Assembly (NCBI RefSeq): GCF_022179525.1
Contig: NZ_BPQX01000014.1
Location: 124,001-188,000, forward strand
Origin: Methylobacterium persicinum
Lineage (GTDB): Bacteria > Pseudomonadota > Alphaproteobacteria > Rhizobiales > Beijerinckiaceae
Length of the DNA stretch: 64,000 nucleotides
Direction of reading: 5' to 3'
Shown here one piece after another: positions 46,230-54,975 of this stretch (position 1 is its first letter; the number at the start of each line of letters is the position of its first letter). The notes beneath the pieces are model-generated. The model saw only the letters and a list, made by a program, of their open reading frames with translations, was not told the DNA's origin and did no database searches. Made by a program: the position numbers and the translations under genes.

Positions 46230-48362
46230 ATGACCGACAACACCCTGCGCCCGAGCCAGCTCGATCCGCTCTTTGCCCCGGCCCGGTCCCTGCCCGGCGT
46301 CGGGCCGAAGGTCGCGCCCCTCATCGAGAAGCTCCTCGGTACGCCGGAGCGGGAGGCGCGGATTGTGGACCTGCTGTTCCACCTGCCCCAGGGCGGCGTG
46401 GCGCGACGCCTCGTGGGGTCCGTCGCCGAGGCGCCGGCGGGTGAGCCCGTGACGCTCGGCGTGACCGTAGTGGCGCATCGGCCGCCGACGCCGGGCGCCG
46501 GCCGGCGCCCGCACCGGGTCGTGGCGGAGGACGCGACCGGAGACATCACCCTCGTCTTCTTCGGCATGCCCCGGGCGCGGATCGAGAAGATGCTACCCCT
46601 GGGGGCGCACCGGTACGTGTCCGGCAAGATCGACCTGTGGGACGGGACGCGCCAGATGGTGCACCCCTCGCGGGTCCTCGACGAGGCCGGGCTCGCTGAC
46701 CTGCCGGCGGTGGAGCCCGTCTATGGCGCCACGGAAGGGCTGACCTCCCGGGCGATCAACAAGCTCGCCGTCGCCGCCCTCGAACGGCTCGCGCCCCTCC
46801 CCGAATGGCAGGACCCGGCCTGGCTCGCCAAGAACCGCTTCCCGGCCTTCGCCGACGCCCTGCGCACCGAGCACCGCCCGGAGGAGGCGCCGCCCCGCCA
46901 AGCGGACCCACTTCAGCCCGTTCCGGCGACGCCATCCCGGCGGCGGCTGGCCTATGACGAGATCCTGGCGTCGCAGCTCGCCCTCGCCCTCACCCGCGCC
47001 CGCCAGCGGCGGAAGGCGGGGCGGGTGAATGCCGGTGACGGAATCCTCGCGGCACGGATCGCGGAGGGCCTGCCCTTCGCCCTCACGGGGGCACAGGCCA
47101 GGGCCGTCGCGGAGATCCGCGCGGACCTCGCGGCTCCCCGGCGGATGCTCCGCCTGCTCCAGGGCGATGTCGGTTCCGGCAAGACGGCGGTCGCCCTCCT
47201 CGCCATGGCCTCGGCCGTCGAGGCCGGGCGGCAGGCCGCCCTCATGGCGCCAACGGAGATCCTGGCCCGCCAGCATTTCGAGCGCCTCGTACCCCTCGCA
47301 GGAGCCCTGCGCCTGCGCCTCATGACCGGCCGCGACCGGGCGTCCGAACGCCGGGCGACGCTGGCCGACCTCGCGGCTGGGGAGATCGATATCCTCGTCG
47401 GTACCCATGCCCTGTTCCAGGAGGCGGTGACCTTCCACGATCTCGGCCTTGCCGTCGTGGACGAGCAGCATCGCTTCGGCGTCCACCAGCGCCTCGCCCT
47501 CGGGGCCAAGGGCGAGGCCGTGGACTTCCTGGTGATGACGGCGACGCCGATCCCCCGCACCCTGGCGCTGACGTTCTTCGGCGACATGGACGTCTCAGTC
47601 CTCGACGAGAAGCCCGCGGGGCGGCAGCCGATCCGCACGGTCACGATGTCCACCGATCGCCTCGACGAGGTGGTCGCCGGGCTGGGCCGGGCCATGGCGC
47701 AGGGGGAGCGGGTCTACTGGATCTGTCCCTTGGTCGAGGAATCCGAGTTCGTCGATCTCGCGGCGGCGGCCGAGCGGTTCGAGGACCTGCGGCAGCATTT
47801 CGGAGACGCGGTCGGGCTGATCCATGGCAAGATGCCGGGGCCGGAGAAGGACGCCGCCATGGCCCGCTTCGCGGCTGGCGAGACCACGCTCCTCGTCTCG
47901 ACCACGGTGGTGGAGGTGGGCGTCGATGTCCCCGAGGCCACGATCATGGTCGTGGAGCATGCCGAACGCTTCGGCCTCGCGCAGCTTCACCAGCTTAGGG
48001 GCCGGGTCGGACGCGGTGCCAAGGCGTCCTCCTGCCTTTTGCTCTATCGTGGTCCCCTGGGGCAGGTCTCGCGGGCTCGCCTGGAAATGATGCGCGAGAC
48101 CGAGGATGGTTTCCGCATCGCCGAGGCCGACCTCAAGCTCCGCGGCGAGGGTGAGGTGCTCGGCACCCGGCAATCGGGCCTTGCGGCCTTCCGACTCGCC
48201 CGGATCGAGAGCGACGGCGACCTGCTGGAGGTCGCCCGGGACGATGCGCGGCTCATCGTGGAGCGCGACCCGCGTCTCGAAAGCCCCCGGGGACAGGCCC
48301 TCCGGGTGCTGCTCTACCTGTTCGAGCGGGAGGCGGCGATCCGGCTGATCGGCGCTGGCTGA
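46230..48362 (+). CDS. recG: ATP-dependent DNA helicase RecG
   Basis: A 710-residue helicase that remodels stalled forks and junctions. The wedge domain is the N-terminal 190 residues (PARSLPGVGPKVAPLIEKLL, DITLVFFGMPRARIEKML). Walker A is RLLQGDVGSGKTAVALLAM, the DExH box is VVDEQHRFGV, motif III is VMTATPIPRTLALT, and motif VI is QLRGRVGRG. The length is normal. The gene is divergent from the hydrolase. Confidence 0.97.
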   Translation: MTDNTLRPSQLDPLFAPARSLPGVGPKVAPLIEKLLGTPEREARIVDLLFHLPQGGVARRLVGSVAEAPAGEPVTLGVTVVAHRPPTPGAGRRPHRVVAEDATGDITLVFFGMPRARIEKMLPLGAHRYVSGKIDLWDGTRQMVHPSRVLDEAGLADLPAVEPVYGATEGLTSRAINKLAVAALERLAPLPEWQDPAWLAKNRFPAFADALRTEHRPEEAPPRQADPLQPVPATPSRRRLAYDEILASQLALALTRARQRRKAGRVNAGDGILAARIAEGLPFALTGAQARAVAEIRADLAAPRRMLRLLQGDVGSGKTAVALLAMASAVEAGRQAALMAPTEILARQHFERLVPLAGALRLRLMTGRDRASERRATLADLAAGEIDILVGTHALFQEAVTFHDLGLAVVDEQHRFGVHQRLALGAKGEAVDFLVMTATPIPRTLALTFFGDMDVSVLDEKPAGRQPIRTVTMSTDRLDEVVAGLGRAMAQGERVYWICPLVEESEFVDLAAAAERFEDLRQHFGDAVGLIHGKMPGPEKDAAMARFAAGETTLLVSTTVVEVGVDVPEATIMVVEHAERFGLAQLHQLRGRVGRGAKASSCLLLYRGPLGQVSRARLEMMRETEDGFRIAEADLKLRGEGEVLGTRQSGLAAFRLARIESDGDLLEVARDDARLIVERDPRLESPRGQALRVLLYLFEREAAIRLIGAG

Positions 48363-48613
48363 ACGGCGTCGTTCAGGAAAGCGACAGGAACGGAGCCGCG
48401 GCGAAAAATTCCTGCCTGACTCGGCATTGCGCCGCAGGAACTTGAAAATAAACATCAATACAGTGACTTAGCGGGACGGGCTACGCTAAATCCCAGCGGC
48501 CGGACAGACGTCCGGTAGGCTAAGACCTTGCATCGGACACAATCGTCCCTTAACTGCAGATGAACGAATGGCCCGGTACGCCGGGCTGTCACGGATGAAT
48601 CTGGAGGACGGAC

Positions 48614-48934
48614 ATGTCGAACGGACTGTTCCAGCACCTGCCGGGCTCTCACGAGATGGCCGGCCACTTCGCGCTCCCCAACGAGCCGTGGCTGATGCCG
48701 ATCTCCGATCGAGAGACCGCGGCAAACCGGACTGCGGACGAGCTTCAGGCTGCCGTGAAGCGGGCGTCGCGCCCGTTCTGGATCGCCGCCAATGGCCTTT
48801 GCGTGGCGCTGGGTCTTGCGCTGACGATCCAAGCGAGCACGGGCTGGATGACCCCGGCGCAGCACTCGACCGTCTCGGTGGCGCAGGCGACCCCGCCGAC
48901 CATCGCACCGCAGACGGCATCGCTGCAGCGCTGA
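48614..48934 (+). CDS. small single-membrane-span protein of unknown function
   Basis: A 106-residue protein. A soluble N-terminus of about 50 residues is followed by one membrane segment (PFWIAANGLCVALGLALTIQ) and a Thr/Ala/Pro-rich end. A GGAGGA-like site lies upstream of the ATG, and a strong terminator follows, so it appears to be a real single-gene unit. No family is recognised. Confidence 0.7.
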   Translation: MSNGLFQHLPGSHEMAGHFALPNEPWLMPISDRETAANRTADELQAAVKRASRPFWIAANGLCVALGLALTIQASTGWMTPAQHSTVSVAQATPPTIAPQTASLQR

Positions 48935-48950
48935 CAACCAAAGATCTTCA

Positions 48951-48985
48951 AACCGCCCCGGTGCCAGCCGCCGGGGCGGTTTTTT
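48951..48985 (+). terminator. rho-independent terminator
   Basis: Stem AACCGCCCCGG / CCGGGGCGGTT with a 9-base loop, followed by further T bases (TTTTTTG). It lies 16 bases past the stop of the small membrane-protein gene. Confidence 0.9.
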
Positions 48986-49048
48986 GTTGGCCCGGCGATC
49001 GGTCTCAATGCCGCTGCTGGCCCCTTCCCCCACCGGATCGCCCGTTTC

Positions 49049-49121
49049 GACGTCATCACGAGCGCAGCGAAGGAATCCTGCGTGGCACTGCGGTGGGATG
49101 CGGCCCGCTTCTCTGCGCTCT
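49049..49121. repeat. decayed copy of the 94-bp palindromic repeat
   Basis: The left arm GACGTCATCACGAGCGCAGC is clear; most of the right arm is lost, leaving CGGCCCGCTTCTCTGCGCTC. Confidence 0.6.
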
Positions 49122-49144
49122 GATCGGCGAAATGTGAGCGCGGC

Positions 49145-50017
49145 TCACACGCTCTCTGGCGCGGGCTCCCGTGATTCGGGGGCGTGGGCGGCGCGCAGGT
49201 TCGCCGCCATGGCGTGCAGGCGGTGCTGCGCATCCTCGGGCTGGATCACCCCGGCGGACATCACGAGCTTGGCGGCATCGTCCACGCTGATCGGCACTTC
49301 GACCACCTCCGAGCGGGGCAGGTAGAAGAAGAAGCCCGTCGTCGGATTCGGCGCGCAGGGCAGGAACACCCCGACCAGTTCGCCCTCCCCGATCCCCCGG
49401 CCCTGCAGCGCGCCTTCCACCTCCGGCGCGGCCGGCGCCGACAGGAAGACGACGGACCACGTCCCCTTCACCGGAAACTCCACCAGCCCGACCGTGCGGA
49501 ACGAGGTGCCGTTCGCCGAGAACAGGGTCTCGAAGATCTGCCGCAAGCCCTTGTAGAGGCCGGAGATGACCGGGGTACGGGCCAGCAGCACCTCTCCGAA
49601 CTCGATGATCGAACGGCCGACGAGGTTGGCCGTGAGGAAGCCGAGGAGGGTCACCGCCACGAAGGCGATGACGAGGCCGATGCCGGGGATCGAGAACGGC
49701 AGGTAATGGTCCGGCAGGTAGCTCGCCGGAATGAGCGGTTTCACGAAGGAATCGATCAGCGCGATGATCCACCACGTGATGTAGGCGGTGATGGCGAGGG
49801 GACCGGCGACGATGATGCCGGTGAGAAAATAGGTCCGCAGCCGCCCGCGGGCACTCACGCGCCGCTTCGGCGCGTTCGGATCGATGTCCGGAGACGGGAT
49901 CGGGGGGAGACTCGACGCCACAACGGCCCTCTCGGACGCAGGCTGCCGGTCATGCCGGCCAAGCGGTGGCGGGTGCGCACCGGGCGGAGAGGTAGCCGTT
50001 GCGTCCGCCGCGCTCAA
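49145..50017 (-). CDS. DUF502 family membrane protein
   Basis: A 290-residue protein. A Pro/Ser-rich start of 50 residues is followed by two membrane segments (TYFLTGIIVAGPLAITAYIT and SIPGIGLVIAFVAVTLLGFL). The DUF502 pattern continues with EVLLARTPVISGLYKGLRQIF, FRTVGLVEFPVKGTWSVVFL, and VGVFLPCAPNPTTGFFFYLP. Function is unknown; a link to RecG-adjacent position is common in alphaproteobacteria. Here recG and this gene are convergent with the small membrane protein gene between. Confidence 0.92.
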   Translation of the reverse strand: MSAADATATSPPGAHPPPLGRHDRQPASERAVVASSLPPIPSPDIDPNAPKRRVSARGRLRTYFLTGIIVAGPLAITAYITWWIIALIDSFVKPLIPASYLPDHYLPFSIPGIGLVIAFVAVTLLGFLTANLVGRSIIEFGEVLLARTPVISGLYKGLRQIFETLFSANGTSFRTVGLVEFPVKGTWSVVFLSAPAAPEVEGALQGRGIGEGELVGVFLPCAPNPTTGFFFYLPRSEVVEVPISVDDAAKLVMSAGVIQPEDAQHRLHAMAANLRAAHAPESREPAPESV

Positions 50018-50328
50018 GGGCCGGCGCCCCCCTGCCGCAGGAGCAGGATGAATGCCGCCCCGGCGATCGCCGGATTTTTCGTTGGACGACGCAAGGGAGT
50101 GCGGGCCGACCGGGCCGATCCCGAATCCAGATCGATGGTTGTGGACGGCAACGGCGATGATCTGTTCCCTGGAATTGATCTAATTAGTCTTTGTTGTCTT
50201 TGTGAAACATGCTCCGGCAATGATCGGAAACACAGATATAAAAGCCGTTGCTGAGTTGATCCTTCGGAGGTTGCGGACGAAGACGCGAGACGGCGCGAGT
50301 GTCGCGCCGGAAGGTGTTTTCCAGAGCC
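50018..50328. other. divergent intergenic region before the TonB receptor
   Basis: The part at 50165-50260 is AT-rich compared with its surroundings and has a tandem near-repeat GTCTTTGTTGTCTTTGT. It likely holds the promoter of the receptor gene, which one would expect to be iron regulated. No clear Fur, RirA or Irr site was found. Confidence 0.4.
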
Positions 50329-52503
50329 ATGACCGACCGCAGACGAATCCCCGCTCCCGTCGGGACCAGGGTTCCGCAGGCAATGGTACGCCTGACCCCT
50401 GTCGGGATCGCCCTGACCCTGGGGTGCCTCACCCCCGCTCGCGCCGAGCCGGCGCCGAACGAGGTCGTGCTGGAGGAGTTGAGCGTCGTGGGCCAGGGCA
50501 CGGCGAGCGAGACCGCCACCGGCCCGGTGAGTGGCTACCGCGCGACACGGTCGGCCACCAGCACCAAGACCGACACGGCGCTGCGCGACTCGCCCCAGAC
50601 GATCAACGTCGTGCCCCGGCAGGTGATCAGCGATCAGCAGGACCTGCGGCTCACCGATGCGGTGACCAATGCCAGCAACGTCACGCCGGGCAGCACGGTG
50701 CAAGGGCGCTCGCAGAACTACATCATCCGTGGCTTCAGCACACAGATCTTCGCCGTCGATGGTGTCCTCATCAACCCGGCCATCGCGTTCTATCCCGTGG
50801 AGCGCGACCTTGCGAATGCCGAGCGGGTGGAAGTCATCAAGGGCCCGGCCTCGGTGCTGTTCGGCCGGGGCGACCCGGGCGGCGTCGTGAACATCGTCAC
50901 CCGACGGCCGACCCTGGAACCCTCAGGAGAAATGACGGTGCTCGGTGGAGGCTTCGGCCTCCGGCGGGTGCAGGGCTCGGTGTCGAGCGCGCTCCTCGGA
51001 TCCGACACCCTCGCGGGCCGGATCAGTTTCGCCGCGCAGGAAGACCCGACCTTCCGCAACTTCGGCGACAACACCAACTCCCGGTACTTCGTCGCCCCGG
51101 CCTTCAGCTGGACGCCCAGCCCCGACACCCGGGTCTACGTGAATTCCGAGTTCTCGAAGCAGTACAGCCAGTACGACGAGGGACTCACCGCCTTCCGCGG
51201 AAGGGTGCCCCTCGACAAGATCAGCCGGTACTACGGCACGCCGTGGTCGCGGTACTATGGCGAGATCAACGCGACGACCATTCGCGTCGAGCACGACGTC
51301 AACGAGAACCTCACCCTGCGGCAGATCGTGAACGGCCAATGGGGGGTGTTCCACGTCTTCGCTTCCCGCAACACCGGGGTGAATGCCGCGGGCACCACCG
51401 TCGCCCGCCGGGAATCGACCGTCGATTCGACCTTCGCGGCGGTGGACACCCAGAGCGAAGCGGTGCTCAAGTTCGACACGTTCGGCCTCGCCCACACGGC
51501 GCTGCTGGGGTTCGAGTACACGAACGGGTTCCGCCACCCCTATTCGCTGCAGGGTGTGCTGCCCTCGACGAGCTTCCTGAACCCGGTCCTCTCCGGCGTC
51601 TCGCCGGTGGGCCTCACCCTCCAGCAGGATCTGAAGCAGAAGCTCGAACTGTTCGGCTTCTACCTGCAAGACCAGATCGTGCTGACGCCCGAGCTTCAAC
51701 TCGTTCTGGGTGCCCGGTTCGATACCGGCACTCAACTCTACGCGAATCGGCAACCGGGGACCCGGGCTCTGTCCCCGGAGCAGGAGTTATTCGGCGCGTC
51801 GCCCCGGGTGGGATTGATCTACCGGCCCTTCGAGCCGCTGACCCTCTACGCGAGCTACGCCACCTCCTTCGCGCCGCAGACCGCCAACGTTCTCAACGTC
51901 AGCAATCCGCGGCCGGAAACGGGTGAGCAGGTCGAGGTTGGGACCCGCATCGATCTGCTGCCGACCCTGACCCTGTCGGTGGCGGCCTTCCGTATCACCC
52001 GTGACAACGTCGCCGCCAGCGATCCGGTCAACACCGGCTTCTCCGTCATCACGGGACAGCAGCGGTCGCAGGGGTTCGAGGCGGACCTCGCGGGCGAGAT
52101 CCTGCCCGGCTGGAACGTGATCGGCGGCGTCGGCTTCCTCGACGCACGGATCACCGAGGATCGGATCTTCCCCATCGGCAATCGCCTCGTCGGCGTGCCG
52201 AACGTCAGCGGCAGCCTCTGGACGACCTACGAGTTCCGGGAAGGATGGCTGCGTGGCCTGGGGCTCGGTGCCGGCGTCACCTATGTCGGTCAACGCTTCG
52301 GCGACCTCACCAACAGCTACATGGTGGGCGCCTACGCCCGGGTCGATGCCGCCGCGTGGTACGACTTCGACGAGCGCTGGAGGCTCTCCGTCAACCTGCG
52401 CAACCTGACCGATGCCCGCTACATCGAGCAGCCGTTCAACCAGTTCAATAATGCGCCTGGTGCGCCGTTCTCGGTTCTGGCCGCGATCCGCGCGCGCCTG
52501 TGA
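50329..52503 (+). CDS. TonB-dependent siderophore receptor
   Basis: A 724-residue outer-membrane receptor. After the signal peptide (VRLTPVGIALTLGCLTPARA) the TonB box region, the plug domain (TALRDSPQTINVVPRQVISDQQ, NYIIRGFSTQIFAVDG, VEVIKGPASVLFGRGDPGGVVNIVTRRP) and a beta barrel ending in NQFNNAPGAPFSVLAAIRARL with C-terminal aromatic-type strands follow. The plug pattern places it in the FhuE/FpvA/ferrichrome-type group. The ATG at 50329 was chosen; a GTG 30 bases upstream is possible. Its siderophore is unknown. Confidence 0.94.
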   Translation: MTDRRRIPAPVGTRVPQAMVRLTPVGIALTLGCLTPARAEPAPNEVVLEELSVVGQGTASETATGPVSGYRATRSATSTKTDTALRDSPQTINVVPRQVISDQQDLRLTDAVTNASNVTPGSTVQGRSQNYIIRGFSTQIFAVDGVLINPAIAFYPVERDLANAERVEVIKGPASVLFGRGDPGGVVNIVTRRPTLEPSGEMTVLGGGFGLRRVQGSVSSALLGSDTLAGRISFAAQEDPTFRNFGDNTNSRYFVAPAFSWTPSPDTRVYVNSEFSKQYSQYDEGLTAFRGRVPLDKISRYYGTPWSRYYGEINATTIRVEHDVNENLTLRQIVNGQWGVFHVFASRNTGVNAAGTTVARRESTVDSTFAAVDTQSEAVLKFDTFGLAHTALLGFEYTNGFRHPYSLQGVLPSTSFLNPVLSGVSPVGLTLQQDLKQKLELFGFYLQDQIVLTPELQLVLGARFDTGTQLYANRQPGTRALSPEQELFGASPRVGLIYRPFEPLTLYASYATSFAPQTANVLNVSNPRPETGEQVEVGTRIDLLPTLTLSVAAFRITRDNVAASDPVNTGFSVITGQQRSQGFEADLAGEILPGWNVIGGVGFLDARITEDRIFPIGNRLVGVPNVSGSLWTTYEFREGWLRGLGLGAGVTYVGQRFGDLTNSYMVGAYARVDAAAWYDFDERWRLSVNLRNLTDARYIEQPFNQFNNAPGAPFSVLAAIRARL

Positions 52504-52504
52504 T

Positions 52505-53674
52505 TCACTCAGCGGCGGAGGGCAACATTGGCTGTCGGGCGGTTCGACGACCGGCGGCCTTGCGGCGGAGGAGATAGAGGACCAGCCCCGTCGCCGCGAA
52601 ACCCGGCATGGCCAGGGCCGCAAGGCAGAACAACAGCGCGAAGACCGGGCCGAAGAACCGGCCCCGGTGCACTTCCAGCATGTTGCCCGCGATGCGCTTG
52701 CCCAGGGGCTGGTTGGCCGCACGCTCGGCCGAGATGAGCGCGCCGGTGGACCCATCGTAACGGGCTTCGTTGCGCGCGGCGGGCCGGTCGTCGTCGCGGG
52801 TGAACCAGCGGATGCGGACCGGTGCGCGTCCGTCCTCGGGCAGGAGGATCAGGGCCCGGGCATAGTCGGGGCCCTCCCCCGTCCGGAAAGCGTTCCATGC
52901 CGCATCGATGCTCGCTGCGCCCGATGACGGATCGCCTGGGCTCCGGACACCCTTGCGCGACGCCTTCATCGTCTCCGCGGGCGGCCCGACGAGCAGGCGG
53001 TTCGTCACGTCCTTGAACCCATCATAGGACCATGTGAGCCCGGACAGGGCGATGACGCCATAGATCGGCAGCAACCATGTCCCAGCCACCGCATGCAGGG
53101 ACCACCACCACGCCCGCCCGGGGCGCGACAGGCTCGGGCGCAGCCAGATCCGCACCCGGTGCACCTTCGGCCAGCGCAGCACCATCCCGCTCACGACGAA
53201 AAACAGCAGCGCGATGGCGCAGGCCCCCGTGATCTGCCGGCCCCAACCGCCGCCCTCCCCCGGCAGGAGCAGGAAGCGATGGAAGTCGAGGATCGTGGCG
53301 AAAGTCGCCTCCCCTCGCACCGGACCGAGGATGGTGCCGTCATAGGGGTCGGCGAACACCGAACCCGGCCGCCCGCCCGCCGCCTTGTCCCGGGCGAAAC
53401 GGACATTCACGCTGGCCGCGGGGTCGCCCTTCAGTGTCAGGCGTGCGACTCGTTTGCCGGGCTCCTGTTCCTCGATGCGCCCGATCAGCGTCGAGAGGGC
53501 GAGCGGAGGCATCTCCCGGACCTGCACCACCTGACGGTCGGAATTGGCCCAGTTGGTGAGCGCCTCTTCGTAGCTGAGAAGCGCCCCCGTCACTCCCATC
53601 ACCGCCAGGATCAGCCCCGCCGTGAGGCCGAGCGCCCAGTGCAGGCGGAACACAATCGCTCGGGCAGGCGGCAT
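52505..53674 (-). CDS. PepSY domain-containing membrane protein (siderophore uptake associated)
   Basis: A 389-residue inner-membrane protein with four membrane segments: WALGLTAGLILAVMGVTGALLSYEE at the start, ITGACAIALLFFVVSGMVLRW, AVAGTWLLPIYGVIALSGLTW and FGPVFALLFCLAALAMPGFAATG. A PepSY-TM pattern lies around FHRFLLLPGEGGGWGRQI and LHAVAGTWLLPIYG; the conserved His residues suggest heme binding as in FpvG/FsqB-like ferric-siderophore reductases. It lies convergent with the TonB receptor with one base between the stops. Confidence 0.9.
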   Translation of the reverse strand: MPPARAIVFRLHWALGLTAGLILAVMGVTGALLSYEEALTNWANSDRQVVQVREMPPLALSTLIGRIEEQEPGKRVARLTLKGDPAASVNVRFARDKAAGGRPGSVFADPYDGTILGPVRGEATFATILDFHRFLLLPGEGGGWGRQITGACAIALLFFVVSGMVLRWPKVHRVRIWLRPSLSRPGRAWWWSLHAVAGTWLLPIYGVIALSGLTWSYDGFKDVTNRLLVGPPAETMKASRKGVRSPGDPSSGAASIDAAWNAFRTGEGPDYARALILLPEDGRAPVRIRWFTRDDDRPAARNEARYDGSTGALISAERAANQPLGKRIAGNMLEVHRGRFFGPVFALLFCLAALAMPGFAATGLVLYLLRRKAAGRRTARQPMLPSAAE

Positions 53675-54164
53675 GAAAGCTCTCCGGCCCGCCGGCCGGG
53701 GAACTCAGCGTGGCGTCGACAGGCCGAACGGCATTAGGCGACGCCACGGGCGCGATCAAGCATCTCCCGCAAGCACAAGACCGCCCGGATCCAAGATCAC
53801 CTTCAGTTTTTAATCGCTCTGATTCCAAATTCGACAGTGAAACCGGATTCAGCGCATCGCGGAGAGAATTCCCAGATCACCGCGAGGTGTGACAGTGGTG
53901 CAGCAGGCCAACCCTTGTTCCCCCAATGCGGAGATCAATGGTTTTCAGCGGTGTCACGGTAATGCTTCGCGGAGTGTACGCCGATGTCGCCTCAATCCCT
54001 CCTTTGCTCCGTCAGGGCATGGCCGACAGATTGCACCCTGGAACACAGTCATTCGCAATGAGCGTAACGCATTGAAACAAAATGCAACACGAAAGATCGT
54101 CAGCTGTCGCAACTGCCATTTAGCAATCGGTGTTTCTCGCTTACTTATAAGGAGGTACAGACCG
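53675..54164. other. intergenic region
   Basis: The stretch after the PepSY gene start is GC-poor in its second half. It holds no gene that can be supported; an open frame across 53889-54164 runs into the small secreted protein but has no conserved content and no suitable start. A GGAAC box at 54040-54044 followed by CGTA at 54063 resembles an extracytoplasmic sigma promoter with a long spacer. Confidence 0.45.
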
Positions 54165-54437
54165 ATGCGAATGAAGTTGATCGGCGCAGCTCTTTTGGCG
54201 CTCGGCACCGTCATTGCGACGGCGGGAACGGCGGAGGCCCGCGATGGATGCGGTCTTGGCTTTCACCGGAACTTCTACGGCTATTGCCGGCCGAATGGCT
54301 TTTATCGTCCTTATGTGGTGAGGCCGATTTATTACGGATATGGCTGGCATCGTCATTGGGGTTGGCATCGACCCTGGGGCTGGCACCGCCATGTCGGCTG
54401 GCATGGCGGATGGCATCGTGGCTGGCGCCGCTGGTGA
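54165..54437 (+). CDS. GCG_CRPN-type small secreted protein with Trp/His repeats
   Basis: A 90-residue protein. A signal peptide (MKLIGAALLALGTVIATAG to AEA) is followed by DGCGLGFHRNFYGYCRPNG, the GCG/CRPN prefix region, and then a Trp/His/Arg repeat with GWHRHW, GWHRPW and GWHRHV units, ending GWHRGWRRW. Three more turns are partial. The AAGGAGGT binding site is close to ideal. The two Cys could pair. The function of this family is unknown; a metal- or surface-binding role is only inferred from the composition. Confidence 0.8.
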   Translation: MRMKLIGAALLALGTVIATAGTAEARDGCGLGFHRNFYGYCRPNGFYRPYVVRPIYYGYGWHRHWGWHRPWGWHRHVGWHGGWHRGWRRW

Positions 54438-54975
54438 CGTTGACACCCGCCCAGTCTAACGGTCGGCTGAGATCTCGTTTTCTCGCCTTGTGATAAAGAT
54501 CGAAACATCCGGGCCGCGTGTGGACGCGGCTCGGATGTGTTCTTTGAACCGAATTCGCTGCAAGCATATCGATAGCGCGGGTCTCATCATTCTAAGTTAA
54601 CCTATGAATCCAATCACGAAGCTTATATCCGAATATTGATTAGGATGTAATCAAATATAAGAAAAAGACATATTGACCATTTCGAGCGGGTCAGATCGCA
54701 TTATTATCGAAAATAGCAGCACCTGCGGGTCAGATTTTATGATCTGAATATTTCCGAGGCGATAATATCCGCCGCATCGGCCTTAAAACCGAGAGTAGTA
54801 ATAAATAAGTTGCACACAATTCCAAGACGATAGATTCAAGATAAAAGACATGTATAGCAGGATCTCCATCTTGACTCATGGTGTGTACGGTGCAACGAAC
54901 ACATCCGTTCAGGCATTAGGAATCGTTTCTGTAGATGGATCGCGGGAACATCCATTTGCCTAGAGGGGGTCCAAG
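54438..54975. other. AT-rich region before the subtilase gene
   Basis: About 540 bases of clearly lower GC than the rest of the window. It holds an 11-base direct repeat and a palindrome, listed as separate entries. No gene is seen. It likely carries the promoter of the subtilase gene. Confidence 0.55.
54686..54747 (+). promoter_or_regulatory. direct repeat with an inverted repeat, possible regulator site
   Basis: GCGGGTCAGAT occurs at 54686-54696 and again at 54725-54735. The second copy is also the left half of an inverted repeat TCAGAT-TTTATG-ATCTGA (54730-54747). Together they suggest repeated binding of a dimer upstream of the subtilase gene. No known motif matches with confidence. Confidence 0.35.

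Noticed and set aside
53889-54164. Upstream extension of the small Trp/His protein frame
   Set aside because: The extension is not signal-like, while the ATG at 54165 has an ideal AAGGAGGT site and a signal peptide right after it.
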